From: an uncultured Butyricicoccus sp.
GTDB lineage: Bacteria > Bacillota > Clostridia > Oscillospirales > Butyricicoccaceae
Length of the DNA stretch: 64,000 bases
Reading direction: 5' to 3'
NCBI GenBank assembly: GCA_934532985.1
Contig: CAKTAV010000003.1
Coordinates: 178,750-242,749, forward strand
A program made the translations under genes and the position numbers. The notes below the pieces were generated by a model, which was not told the origin of the DNA, searched no databases, and was given only the letters and a program-made list of their open reading frames with translations. Positions 16,541 through 25,449 of this stretch are shown in pieces. How positions within the stretch are numbered: position 1 is the stretch's first letter; every line of letters starts with the position of its first letter.

Positions 16541-17659
16541 ATGAAGATTAAAACGATTACATGTCATAATGTTTATAATATAGGGGCATCATTGCAAGCG
16601 TACGCCTTAATGGAGTATTTGCAGGGATTAGGACATAATGTTGAGATTATTGACTATGTTCCAGAGTATTTGACGCATTATAGGTTGAACGAAATTAGCA
16701 ATTCAACCTACGATAGACCGATCTTACGAGAATTGTATTTACTAATAAAGCTTCCGAGGCGGTTAAAAGAGAAATGGGGACGGTGTAAAAGAGAGTTTGA
16801 TTGCTTTTCCAATAGATATTTAAAAGTAACGCAGAGATCATATCGTAGTTTTGAAGAACTGCAAAGCGACCCTCCACAGGCAGATATTATCTTTGCGGGG
16901 AGTGACCAGATTTGGAATACATTTTTTAGAAATGGAAAAGACCCAGCGTTTTATCTGCAATTCGCACCAAAAGGTTGCATTCGAGCTGCATATGCAGCCA
17001 GCTTTGCCACAGAAACAATCGCGAATAAGTGGAAACCGCAGATTAAAAGATGGCTTGGTGAGCTGGATTTTATTTCGGTACGAGAGATATCAGGCGTTAA
17101 AATTGTGCAAGAGTTAGGTATTAATCGTGCAGTGCAAGTGGTTGATCCGGTATTTCTATTAGATCGACATCATTGGAGCATGGTTGCCTATGATATTCCG
17201 ATGAAACGACCGTATGTTTTAGTATATGATTTTGATAATTGTAAAGACATTGCTGAATTTGCAAAGCAGATTGCGCGAAAAAATAGGTGTACCGTGTATT
17301 CTGTTTTGAAAAATCCATTCATTTCACATAATTTTGCGTCAAAAGGTCCCCAGACGTTTTTGACACTCATAAAAAATGCAGAAGTTATTATATCAAATTC
17401 ATTCCATGCGACTGCGTTTTCGTTGATTTTTGAAAAGGAATTTTGGGTGATTCCGAGACGAGAAGAGATTAATACTCGTATGGTAGATTTGTTAAGATTA
17501 GTTGGATTAGTTGATCGGTTGATTAATGATTTACAAATGCAAAAAATAGAGGATAAAAAGATTGATTATGGGGGCGTTAATATGAGACTGATAAGAGCGA
17601 TTATAAGATCACAAGAATATATTAACAAAGTATTGGAAATAGGAAAGCAATATGATTGA
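16541..17659 (+). CDS. Polysaccharide pyruvyl transferase family protein
   Basis: A 372-residue protein with the WcaK/CsaB-type fold: KIKTITCHNVYNIGASLQAYAL at the N terminus, IIFAGSDQIWNTFF and the C-terminal NAEVIISNSFHATAFSLIF segment (SxFHxT motif). Members use phosphoenolpyruvate to place a ketal pyruvate on a sugar, giving acidic polymers. Many gut-bacterial members sit next to a Fe-S protein like the one that follows, and in those cases the chemistry is unproven. It overlaps the next gene by eight bases. No clear ribosome site precedes the ATG. Confidence 0.87.
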   Translation: MKIKTITCHNVYNIGASLQAYALMEYLQGLGHNVEIIDYVPEYLTHYRLNEISNSTYDRPILRELYLLIKLPRRLKEKWGRCKREFDCFSNRYLKVTQRSYRSFEELQSDPPQADIIFAGSDQIWNTFFRNGKDPAFYLQFAPKGCIRAAYAASFATETIANKWKPQIKRWLGELDFISVREISGVKIVQELGINRAVQVVDPVFLLDRHHWSMVAYDIPMKRPYVLVYDFDNCKDIAEFAKQIARKNRCTVYSVLKNPFISHNFASKGPQTFLTLIKNAEVIISNSFHATAFSLIFEKEFWVIPRREEINTRMVDLLRLVGLVDRLINDLQMQKIEDKKIDYGGVNMRLIRAIIRSQEYINKVLEIGKQYD

Positions 17660-18824
17660 TGGACTGACAAGCAAAGAATGTTGTTTGTGTCAAGCGTGTG
17701 CAGCAGTTTGTCCGGTAGATGCAATTTCTTTTCGATACGAAGAAGCAACTTTTTTGTATCCGCGAATTGACTACACAATATGCATTCAATGCCAGGCTTG
17801 TGAAAAGGCTTGCCCTGCGATGCACGGTATTACATATGTACCTAGCATATATTCATGTGAAGCTAGGAACAAAAATAGTGGGATTATAAAAAGCAGCTCT
17901 TCGGGAGGGACTTTTTCTGCTTTGGCGAATGTTGTTCTTAGAAGTGGGGGTGTTGTTGTTGGCGCGGCATTTCAAGAAGATTGGAGCGTTAAGCACATTT
18001 TTGTGGAGAGAGAAGAGGATGTTTATCTATTACGTGGATCAAAATATGCGCAGAGCGACTTGACAGAGTGTTTTGAACATATACAGCAGTACCTAGAGGA
18101 TGGAAGAAGAGTATTATTTTCTGGGTCGCCTTGTCAATGTGCCGCGCTGAAAGTGAATTATGGGGGACGATATAAGGATAATCTCATTCTTGTTGATTTC
18201 GTTTGTCATGGTGTTTTGAGTTGTAAACTATTTCAGGAGTATATTGAATATTTGGAGGAAAAGAATAGAAGCAAAATTCGTTCTTTTCAATTTCGTAATA
18301 AAAAGTATGGCTGGATCAATTCCGGTCCTGAGATAACATTTGAAAATGGAAAGGTTAGAAACTGGCCGCTTTATGAGGATATGTATATGCAGGGATATTT
18401 TCAGGAGATTTGCATGAAGGAAAGCTGCTATAACTGCCAGTATAAAAACTATCATAGTGGAAGTGACATTACATTAGGAGATTTTTGGGGAGCAGAAATC
18501 CTAGATCCGGAATTCTATTGTATAGATGGTGTTTCAGCTGTATTTATACAGACTAGGAGTGGATTTAAGCTATTTCAGAGCGCCCAAAAGGAGCTGGAGT
18601 ATAAAACACAGGGTATTGATGTATTGACACGGTATAATAAAGGGTTGTTTTATCCGTTTAAAGCAGGAGAAAAGCGAGGGGAGTTTCTTCAAAGAATAGA
18701 TACTGAACCAGCGATTAGTGTTTTAAGAGATATAACCTTATTGCGAAAGATAGAGAGAATAAAGAGAATATATAGACGGTTTCGCAGAGCTTTTCTGCAA
18801 ATGCAATCTAATGATGGAAAATAA
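17652..18824 (+). CDS. Ferredoxin-domain protein of the F420H2 dehydrogenase/hydrogenase beta-subunit family
   Basis: A 390-residue cytosolic protein. The first 60 residues carry two [4Fe-4S] motifs, CCLCQACAAVCPVDAI and CIQCQACEKACPAMHG. Then follow SSSGGTFSALANVVL and GSPCQCAAL, typical of the FrhB/FdhB N- and C-terminal domains. Family members bind FAD and reduce or oxidise F420 or related substrates, but F420 is not expected in this type of organism. It overlaps the pyruvyl transferase gene upstream and the flippase downstream, and the pair is a recurrent unit in capsule clusters. It may supply electrons for a sugar modification; this is inferred. Confidence 0.87.
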   Translation: MIDGLTSKECCLCQACAAVCPVDAISFRYEEATFLYPRIDYTICIQCQACEKACPAMHGITYVPSIYSCEARNKNSGIIKSSSSGGTFSALANVVLRSGGVVVGAAFQEDWSVKHIFVEREEDVYLLRGSKYAQSDLTECFEHIQQYLEDGRRVLFSGSPCQCAALKVNYGGRYKDNLILVDFVCHGVLSCKLFQEYIEYLEEKNRSKIRSFQFRNKKYGWINSGPEITFENGKVRNWPLYEDMYMQGYFQEICMKESCYNCQYKNYHSGSDITLGDFWGAEILDPEFYCIDGVSAVFIQTRSGFKLFQSAQKELEYKTQGIDVLTRYNKGLFYPFKAGEKRGEFLQRIDTEPAISVLRDITLLRKIERIKRIYRRFRRAFLQMQSNDGK

Positions 18825-20346
18825 TCGATTATATAATTCCATAAAAAATCTTTTGAGCGGATTTTTATCAAAGGTTTTAATTGTAGTTTTAGGATTTGTT
18901 GTAAGAACCGTATTTATTAATGTATTGGGAAATGTATATTTAAGCGTAAACGGCTTATATACGAATATTTTAAGCGTTCTTTCATTGACAGAACTAGGAT
19001 TTGGAACTGCGATGCTTTATAGCATGTATGAGCCTCTAGCAAAGCGTGATTATAAAAAATTGTCTGCTCTTATGGAACTTTATAAAAAAGTTTACAGAGG
19101 GGTTGGATTTATTGTTCTTATTTTAGGGCTTTGTATACTTCCATTTATGAAGTATATTGTAAAGAATCCTCCGGAAATAGGACATTTAACATTTTATTAT
19201 ATTATTTTCTTAATGGATAGTGTACTTTCATACTGGCTATTTGCATATAAAAGATCTGTACTAATAGCGGATCAAAAAGAATATGTCTGTACAAATTATC
19301 ACAATTTAATGATTATTGTACGTTCGTTTATACAGGTTATGAGCCTCATAATATTTAAGAATTTTTTAATTTATCTTGTTATTCAGGTGAGCTCAACAAT
19401 TATTGAGAATGCTGTAATAGCGGCTGAAGTCAATAGAAAATATCCTGAGATTAGAAGAAATACAGAATTATTAAATAAAACAGAAATTGTTGCAATTTGG
19501 AAGAATGTAAAGGCGCTGACACTTACAAAACTTGGACATGTTGTACTGAATAGTACAGACAATATAATCATCTCTGCGTTTATTGGAGTATCTTGGATAG
19601 GAACGCTTTCTAATTTTACGCTGATTGTGGATGCTGTTACAGGATTCCTGTGTCAAATCGGCTCGTCAATTTCGGCTGGGCTTGGAAATTATTTTATAGA
19701 GAAGAGTAAAAATCAGAGCTACGAATTATTTAAACGAGTAGAATTTATAAATTCTTGGCTGTATGGTTTTTGCATGATTGCGTTGTTAATCTTGCTTAAT
19801 CCATTTGTGGAGCTTTGGTTAGGGGCAAGATATACGTTGAGTAATGAAATTGTATTTGCACTGGCCGTTAACTTTTTTGTACAAGGGTATATGAACACGC
19901 TGTGGATATTTCGTTCAACTTTGGGTCTGTTTACACAAGGTCAATATCGTCCACTGATCGTGGCTATATTAAATGTAGCACTTTCTATTATATTTAGCTT
20001 TCGCTGGGGAGTGGCTGGTGTATTGATAGCAACGTCTGTTTCTAGGGCATGCGTGAATCTGTGGTATGATCCGTTGCTGCTACATAAATATGGCTTCGGA
20101 AAGCCAGTAGTTCCATTCTTTAAGAAGTACGTAGTTCGGATTACATTACTTGGACTTATAGGGGGCAATATGGTGTACATGGCTAGAGTTGTTTTTCGAG
20201 ATGGAGTTTCGATCAGTATGTTTATTGTTATGCTGTTTTTAACATTGATAGTTCCAAATGTAATACTCTTTATAGCATATCACCGCACCGAAGAATTCCA
20301 GTATTTTTGGCAACTAGGCAAGCATCTTTTGAAAAAGCGTCTCTAA
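18811..20346 (+). CDS. Wzx-like polysaccharide flippase (MATE/MVF superfamily)
   Basis: A 511-residue membrane protein with about twelve to fourteen hydrophobic segments. The opening RLYNSIKNLLSGFLSKVLIVVLGFVVRTVF and LGFGTAMLYSMYEPLA resemble oligosaccharide flippases of Firmicutes. It should move lipid-linked repeat units across the cytoplasmic membrane for the EpsG-like polymerase. It overlaps the previous gene by 14 bases and is among the most AT-rich genes in the window. Two adjacent ATG codons at 18811 and 18814 are possible starts. Confidence 0.9.
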   Translation: MMENNRLYNSIKNLLSGFLSKVLIVVLGFVVRTVFINVLGNVYLSVNGLYTNILSVLSLTELGFGTAMLYSMYEPLAKRDYKKLSALMELYKKVYRGVGFIVLILGLCILPFMKYIVKNPPEIGHLTFYYIIFLMDSVLSYWLFAYKRSVLIADQKEYVCTNYHNLMIIVRSFIQVMSLIIFKNFLIYLVIQVSSTIIENAVIAAEVNRKYPEIRRNTELLNKTEIVAIWKNVKALTLTKLGHVVLNSTDNIIISAFIGVSWIGTLSNFTLIVDAVTGFLCQIGSSISAGLGNYFIEKSKNQSYELFKRVEFINSWLYGFCMIALLILLNPFVELWLGARYTLSNEIVFALAVNFFVQGYMNTLWIFRSTLGLFTQGQYRPLIVAILNVALSIIFSFRWGVAGVLIATSVSRACVNLWYDPLLLHKYGFGKPVVPFFKKYVVRITLLGLIGGNMVYMARVVFRDGVSISMFIVMLFLTLIVPNVILFIAYHRTEEFQYFWQLGKHLLKKRL

Positions 20347-20353
20347 TAAAGCT

Positions 20354-20893
20354 ATGAGTCAGTTATTATTATTCATCTACCGTCTCCCCATCCCCGCCGC
20401 CCTCCTTCTTCTACTCACGTCCTCCACGATATGCACCATGGCACAGTATCATTTTCACACGAAACCATGGTGGAAGCCTGCTCTGATCACGGCAAGCAGC
20501 TTGGCGTTGATCGGAATCTTCGGCATTACGATTTTGGGGCGTGAGCCGGGCAGTGTAACCATTGTACATCTTCAACCGCTTCACTCGTATTTACTATGGC
20601 TGCGCGGCGAAAATGCGGAATCCCTTCGTAGCAACTTGATGAATATCTTTTTATTTTTTCCGCTAGGGCTGTTGGGAGCTGCTGCTTTACCGGATACGTG
20701 GCCATGGCGTAAAAGAATCACAATTGTTGTATTTTTCGGGGGCATGGTTAGCATTGGAATCGAAGGGACGCAGTTTTTTCTGCACTGTGGAGAAGTGGAG
20801 ACAGATGATGTTATCAATAATACACTTGGAGCGCTATTGGGGAGCAGCAGTATTCCTCTGGAGATATGTCTTTGGAACGAGATAAGACAATAA
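20354..20893 (+). CDS. VanZ-like family membrane protein
   Basis: A 179-residue protein with about five hydrophobic segments. The NIFLFFPLGLLGAAAL and IEGTQFFLHCGEVETDDVINNTLGALLGSS segments are the conserved VanZ-like signature. The role of the family is unclear; VanZ itself gives low teicoplanin resistance. It closes the polysaccharide operon, eight bases after the flippase gene. Base composition returns here to that of the flanking chromosome. Confidence 0.85.
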   Translation: MSQLLLFIYRLPIPAALLLLLTSSTICTMAQYHFHTKPWWKPALITASSLALIGIFGITILGREPGSVTIVHLQPLHSYLLWLRGENAESLRSNLMNIFLFFPLGLLGAAALPDTWPWRKRITIVVFFGGMVSIGIEGTQFFLHCGEVETDDVINNTLGALLGSSSIPLEICLWNEIRQ

Positions 20894-20896
20894 TAT

Positions 20897-20942
20897 AAAA
20901 CGCAGCACGTATCGCATTTTGCCATACATGCTGCGTTTCTCT
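20897..20942. terminator. Bidirectional terminator at the end of the polysaccharide operon
   Basis: AAAACGCAGCA (20897-20907) pairs with TGCTGCGTTT (20930-20939), with A/T tracts on both sides. It serves the convergent vanZ-like and SGNH genes. Confidence 0.8.
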
Positions 20943-22558
20943 TATGTATATCCCATCATGTTCCGAACGAATTGCTTTCCTACACGTACTTTTCCTGCCT
21001 CTGTCAGTAACTCATTTTCTCCGTAACATTCCGTATACGCTCCGCTCAGCGGCGTGATGCCACACAGTCGTGTATCAAGGTAGCTAATCCCGTATCGTCG
21101 TGCGACCTCGCGCATAGCGGACAAATATACATTGTCATCGGGAAGCTCGAATCCCGTTCCGGGCGTAAAGCCGAGCTGAAGTATTGCATTGGGATATTGA
21201 TTTTGCAGATAATGAATGCATGATTGCAATCCGCCATAGAAGGTATTCAGATCAAAATCACTGCTTGTCGAACTGGCAACAAAGCTGCCGAGTGTGCGTG
21301 CGTTGTGCTGGTCGTTTGCGCCCAGCAGGATGAAAATATAGTCCGGTGATACCTGCGCGGCGACGAGTGCTTGCGCCTGTTCGTATGCGGTGGCGGCGGT
21401 ATTGGAACTGTCATACGCAAAGCCGGCTCCGACGGTAGCGGTGTTTTGGTGGCAAATCGCATGTAACGCACTGCATATGGTGTTGCACATCGTACTGTCT
21501 GCCATGACGTCATCGCTGAGGAAACAGATTTTTTTGTCGGCAAAGGGAAGAGGAACGCCCAGATACGCTTTGAACGCATCGCGTAACATCTCGGTAGAAA
21601 ATGTAGGAATGCACTCAGTATAGCTTACGCCACTCTCTGTACTGAGAGTATTGCGTCCATATCGCTGTACAAGTAACGAAAAAGTCGGATTGGCGTCCGT
21701 AGAAGTTATCGATTGACGAATATAGGCGGTACTGGGCAGCGTTGTGGTATGCCCGTTTTCCGGACTGACCTTTCCGAGAAACGTATAATCTGCATCATAA
21801 CAGAATACGGACTCCTGCGTGATATACTGCGTATCTGGTTCGACAGCAGTGAAACCACTCACGCGATAATATGCCAACTCGGTGTCTGCTTTATATTGAT
21901 AGTCACCAGTGCTGTCCGACAGGGTACCAGGCTGCACTTCGGCAGGATTGATACGATTCCAGTGGAATGCCGATATATTTGGCAATTGGTCATAGGACAA
22001 TACGCCCTGTTTGACTGCGGAGCGCACCCAATCGTTCCACTGCTCTTCGGTTGCGATAATGTCATATTCGGTATGATAGGCATTGTACGCATAAAATTCA
22101 CCGGTCCACTGATACATCATCGCATAGTGCTGGATGTAGTCGGCATTATCCACCGCGCCGTCTGTCTTAGAAGAAAATCGAATATAAGAGATACCCTCTT
22201 GAAATTGATACAGCCGCAATGTCGTGTTATTGGATGTATTATATAGGGCAGTCCAGCCCTTCTTGACAAAGTTTTTGTCGGCATCAAACGTTCGCACCGT
22301 GGCGTTTCCGGAAAAACAATAGGTCAGACCGGGTGTGACCGGAATATATCCGGAGGTCATCCAGCTGGCGGTTCCCTGACCGGTTAGGCGGGCGGTGGAG
22401 GTATTATAAAAATACCAGCCAGACTTGACATCGTGGTCATTAGGATCAAAGAGATTATGCCAGTGAACGGAAAGCCCATGCAGATGATTCGGCTGGACAC
22501 AGCTGTCTGTCAACTGAAACGAAACCGGATAACAATTGGTTCGGCGGTAGTCAGTCAA
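20942..22558 (-). CDS. SGNH-fold protein, apparently lacking catalytic Ser and His; phage-tail-like architecture
   Basis: A 538-residue protein. Residues about 1-330 form a beta-rich region with Ser/Thr/Asn-rich turns that recalls carbohydrate-binding or tail-fibre modules. The C-terminal 190 residues look like an SGNH/GDSL hydrolase: KICFLSDDVMAD at block I, FILLGANDQHN at block III, and a final LLTEAGKVRVGKQF. Block I should read GDS but reads SDD, and the DxxH of block V reads as E-N-E-L, so both nucleophile and general base seem lost; block III (G-x-N-D) is kept. It may be a binding protein rather than an esterase. It overlaps the 5' gene by eight bases and may be a cargo gene of phage origin. 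Confidence 0.75.
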   Translation of the reverse strand: MTDYRRTNCYPVSFQLTDSCVQPNHLHGLSVHWHNLFDPNDHDVKSGWYFYNTSTARLTGQGTASWMTSGYIPVTPGLTYCFSGNATVRTFDADKNFVKKGWTALYNTSNNTTLRLYQFQEGISYIRFSSKTDGAVDNADYIQHYAMMYQWTGEFYAYNAYHTEYDIIATEEQWNDWVRSAVKQGVLSYDQLPNISAFHWNRINPAEVQPGTLSDSTGDYQYKADTELAYYRVSGFTAVEPDTQYITQESVFCYDADYTFLGKVSPENGHTTTLPSTAYIRQSITSTDANPTFSLLVQRYGRNTLSTESGVSYTECIPTFSTEMLRDAFKAYLGVPLPFADKKICFLSDDVMADSTMCNTICSALHAICHQNTATVGAGFAYDSSNTAATAYEQAQALVAAQVSPDYIFILLGANDQHNARTLGSFVASSTSSDFDLNTFYGGLQSCIHYLQNQYPNAILQLGFTPGTGFELPDDNVYLSAMREVARRYGISYLDTRLCGITPLSGAYTECYGENELLTEAGKVRVGKQFVRNMMGYT

Positions 22559-22835
22559 TGCGCATCACCTCCACAAGACCGTCTTCGGACGGCAGAATGG
22601 TAACGGCGGTTTCGGTAGCGTGTACCATATTGCGGTTGGGGTCTGCATTGCTGACAATGACCTCGGAGGACATGGACGGGATACAGACGGATTCTGCCTC
22701 GTTCCAAAGACTGCCCATGCAGGCAAATGCGTGCCCTTTGGTTAGATTTTTTACCTGAAACGCAACGGAGGGAGCTTTCAGTACAAACACTTCCTTCTGG
22801 TTGGCGATACAGGTTTTTCTCAGCACATCAATCAT
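22551..22835 (-). CDS. Small protein of unknown function, paired with the SGNH-like gene
   Basis: About 94 residues (97 if the upstream ATG at 22844 is used; that ATG is only two bases from the AAGGAG site, so the ATG at 22835 is preferred). The sequence is beta-strand-like with no membrane segment and no motif I recognise; its C terminus overlaps the start of the SGNH-like gene. Small proteins of this kind next to SGNH tail-like proteins are seen in phage tail modules, but there are no structural phage genes here. Confidence 0.6.
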   Translation of the reverse strand: MIDVLRKTCIANQKEVFVLKAPSVAFQVKNLTKGHAFACMGSLWNEAESVCIPSMSSEVIVSNADPNRNMVHATETAVTILPSEDGLVEVMRID

Positions 22836-22930
22836 ACAAATCATAACTCCTTTCTGATTTTATGTCAGTATATAGTGCTATAGTAATACAGAGGGAGGCG
22901 ATGTCTACCGCATATTCTTTCTGTGTTGTG

Positions 22931-22973
22931 AACAAAAAACGAACCTGCCATTGTGTGTTTCAACAGCAGGTTC
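22931..22973 (-). terminator. Terminator of the ugd-gldA operon
   Basis: GAACCTGC (22941-22948) pairs with GCAGGTTC (22966-22973); on the minus strand it is followed by GTTTTTTG. Confidence 0.8.
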
Positions 22974-22995
22974 ATTGCTATATCGTTTGAGTCGT

Positions 22996-24105
22996 TTACA
23001 CTTCGTTCTGTTCCGACGCATAGCGTCCATAAGCGTCTGCTGCCTGAATAGCCGCGGCAACCATAGCCGGAGTCACGGCAAACGGCATATTCTTCATTGG
23101 CTCTTTTTCGGCGCAGGCGGCTTGCGCAACCGTCATCACCTTTTCGTCGGTCAGCTCTTCTACGCCGAGCTGCTGCATGGTAATCGGCAGACCTACCGAG
23201 CGACAGAACGAAATCACTTCGGTCAGCTCTTCCTTTGGCGCCCCCTCGAGAACCAGTTGCACAATTGTGCCGAAGGCGACCTTGTTTCCGTGCGGAGCTG
23301 AACGGCATTCCTCTAACAGAGAAAGCGCATCGTTGACGGCGTGGGCAGCGGCTAAGCCGACGCTCTCAAATCCAAGACCGGAGAGCAGGGTGTTTGCTTC
23401 CAAAATCTTTTCCACAGCAGGTGTACAAACCTTATGCTCCAAAGCCAGCTTTGCGGCAAAGCCCTCGCACAGCAACGTGTCGCGACACAGTTTTGCCAGT
23501 GCCAGTGCGGCTTCGGTTGTCAGACCACCGGCAGAATTCAGCGCACCGCTGCGCTGACAGGCGCGTGCTTCGTAATAGGTAGAAAGCGCGTCGCCCATAC
23601 CGGCGATCGTCTGACGTACAGGAGAATTGCACAGCACCTCGGTGTCCATCAGTACCAGCTGCGGGTTGGACGGCAGGTACAGATATTTGTCAAACACGCC
23701 ATCGTCGGTGTACAGTACGGAGATAGCGGAACACGGTGCGTCCGTGGATGCAACTGTCGGACAAATACAGACAGGAAATGCCGTGAAATAGGCAATGGCC
23801 TTTGCAGTGTCAAAGATTTTTCCGCCGCCGACACCGATGACGATGTCACAGCCGAGCTGTTTCATCTGGTCAATGAGACGATGAATTTCGCTCATGCAGC
23901 ACTCGCCCTGAAATGGCTCGGCGATCATATCGCAGGAGGAAGCGGCAAAGCTTTCCTGAATGGTTGCGCCAAAGCGCTTCTGTCCGCCGGGGCTGATGAG
24001 TACCAGCGCTTTTTTGCCAAACTGCTGGGCATAGCTGCCCAGATGGCTGAGCTCACCGGCTCCCTGTACGTATTTTGATGGGCTGAGAAAAATCTTCGTT
24101 GCCAT
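22996..24105 (-). CDS. gldA: Glycerol dehydrogenase family protein (iron-containing ADH superfamily)
   Basis: A 369-residue NAD-dependent dehydrogenase of the GldA type. The dinucleotide-binding segment DIVIGVGGGKIFDTAKA, the substrate region TVASTDAPCSAISVLY and metal ligands in GMGDALSTYYEA (Asp), AAAHAVNDALS (His) and APHGNKVAFGT (His) are all present. It oxidises glycerol to dihydroxyacetone, or acts on a related alpha-hydroxy ketone. AGGAGG lies nine bases before the ATG. It is last in a minus-strand set with ugd and a nucleotidyltransferase-like gene, a setting that allows a role in making a polysaccharide precursor. Confidence 0.88.
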   Translation of the reverse strand: MATKIFLSPSKYVQGAGELSHLGSYAQQFGKKALVLISPGGQKRFGATIQESFAASSCDMIAEPFQGECCMSEIHRLIDQMKQLGCDIVIGVGGGKIFDTAKAIAYFTAFPVCICPTVASTDAPCSAISVLYTDDGVFDKYLYLPSNPQLVLMDTEVLCNSPVRQTIAGMGDALSTYYEARACQRSGALNSAGGLTTEAALALAKLCRDTLLCEGFAAKLALEHKVCTPAVEKILEANTLLSGLGFESVGLAAAHAVNDALSLLEECRSAPHGNKVAFGTIVQLVLEGAPKEELTEVISFCRSVGLPITMQQLGVEELTDEKVMTVAQAACAEKEPMKNMPFAVTPAMVAAAIQAADAYGRYASEQNEV

Positions 24106-24150
24106 AGGTCATATCCTCCTGTGCTGTAGTTCCTGGGTTGTTTTTGCGTG

Positions 24151-25401
24151 TTATTTCAAAATTCCGTATTGTTTCATCAGTGCAATGCGCTTATCGCCGA
24201 TTTCCATGGCTTCCGTGGCACTGTTGTGCGGTGTGTGCTTGGCTTCCTTCCAATAGGCTGTGATGCGGCCTGCCCATGCGACCGGAAGCAGAAACGGTTT
24301 GCGTTCCAAATAGGGGTAGCGCCCCTTTAATTCCTGTGCCCTCGGAAAGATCGTGCGCAAAAGACGTGGGGCATGCGATGGCTTGCCCTGCTTTTGTGCG
24401 GCGACCTCATTCAGCGTGACCGTGCTGCTGTGTTTGCGGCTCATCGTTCGTCCGCCAAAGACGCCGCTGTCAAACAGATCGTCCAGCATTGGAAGTTCAT
24501 CCCGCTCTAAATCACGCCACTGCTTGGGATAGTGTGCCTGCCTGGGGGAGAAGGTCAAATAATTGCGCCCGATACGAAACAGCGTTGCGGCAAAGTGCTC
24601 GGCGTGAATGGAGCGACAGCAGACAAGAACACGATACCAGTCGATGTCTTTGCCATAGCGGTTGGCGAACAGCGTGATGTCACAGACCTGCCGCAGGCCA
24701 AAGCCGCTGTGCAGAAAATGCTTGAAGGCGTGACAGATCAAGTATAGCAGCTGGTCGGTATAGCCGAGCGTCAGCATCATCGTGCCGTTGACCGGCATCT
24801 CCACGGCGCGATTCCACACGCCGTCAAAAAACGCATTGCATTCGCGATAGGCCTCAGCGTCCGGAGAAAACAGCTGCTTGTGTACCTCGATATGCAGCGG
24901 ATTGTCTTTCATTCCGTAGGAGACTTCAAACGCCGTCTCGGTGTTTTGCTCAGGATGCAGCAAAGACATACCCTGCTCCAATAAGACCCGATGACACAGT
25001 GCAAACTGCTCCTCGGGGATGAGCAGATCTTCGTCGCTGGAAGGGCGATGATCCGGCATAGGGTACAGGCTGCGGCAGATGATGCCCTTGATGATCAACG
25101 GTGTCACGCCGGCCTCGCGCAGAGCGGCTTCAATTTTTAAAAAGGCCTCCGTGCGCATGGTTTGCAGCATGACATCCTGCAAGGTCTTGCGACGATATAG
25201 CTTTTGCTGCGCCGGAGAAATCGACTGCTTCGCCGGACAGGAATACACCGTTTCGAAAATCAACGGAAGGACATTTTGAATCTCCGCCTGATGATAAAAT
25301 TCCAGCCACTGCTGCTCGGAAATATTGGTGTTCCACTGTAATGTCTTTCGCTCCAGAGAAGCGCGAAGCGCCTCCAGAAAGCGGATCTCCATATTGTTCA
25401 A
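24151..25401 (-). CDS. Nucleotidyltransferase-fold protein (NTP_transf_5 type), polysaccharide-cluster associated
   Basis: A 416-residue protein of the uncharacterised nucleotidyltransferase family. IIKGIICRSLYPMPDHRP followed by SSDEDLLI carries the pol-beta-like R-x-S-x-D-x-D pattern. The rest is alpha-helical with YTDQLLYLICHAFKHF, conserved in the family. Its reaction is unknown; relatives occur in capsule and O-antigen clusters. The TTG at 25401 is the likely start because GAGAGGGG is seven bases upstream; the next ATG (25392) is too far from it. Spacing to neighbours on both sides (about 45-50 bases) suggests one transcript. Confidence 0.8.
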   Translation of the reverse strand: MNNMEIRFLEALRASLERKTLQWNTNISEQQWLEFYHQAEIQNVLPLIFETVYSCPAKQSISPAQQKLYRRKTLQDVMLQTMRTEAFLKIEAALREAGVTPLIIKGIICRSLYPMPDHRPSSDEDLLIPEEQFALCHRVLLEQGMSLLHPEQNTETAFEVSYGMKDNPLHIEVHKQLFSPDAEAYRECNAFFDGVWNRAVEMPVNGTMMLTLGYTDQLLYLICHAFKHFLHSGFGLRQVCDITLFANRYGKDIDWYRVLVCCRSIHAEHFAATLFRIGRNYLTFSPRQAHYPKQWRDLERDELPMLDDLFDSGVFGGRTMSRKHSSTVTLNEVAAQKQGKPSHAPRLLRTIFPRAQELKGRYPYLERKPFLLPVAWAGRITAYWKEAKHTPHNSATEAMEIGDKRIALMKQYGILK

Positions 25402-25449
25402 CGGTAAACCCCTCTCTTTTAGGATATATTCTCTTGGTGGTACGAGGTG

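Noticed and set aside
21713..22246. 177-codon plus-strand open frame within the SGNH-like gene
   Set aside because: Opposite strand to a gene with recognisable SGNH blocks; no start site and no motif.
20942..22844. Prophage
   Set aside because: The SGNH-like gene and its small partner look phage-like, but there are no integrase, capsid, terminase or lysis genes and no attachment site.
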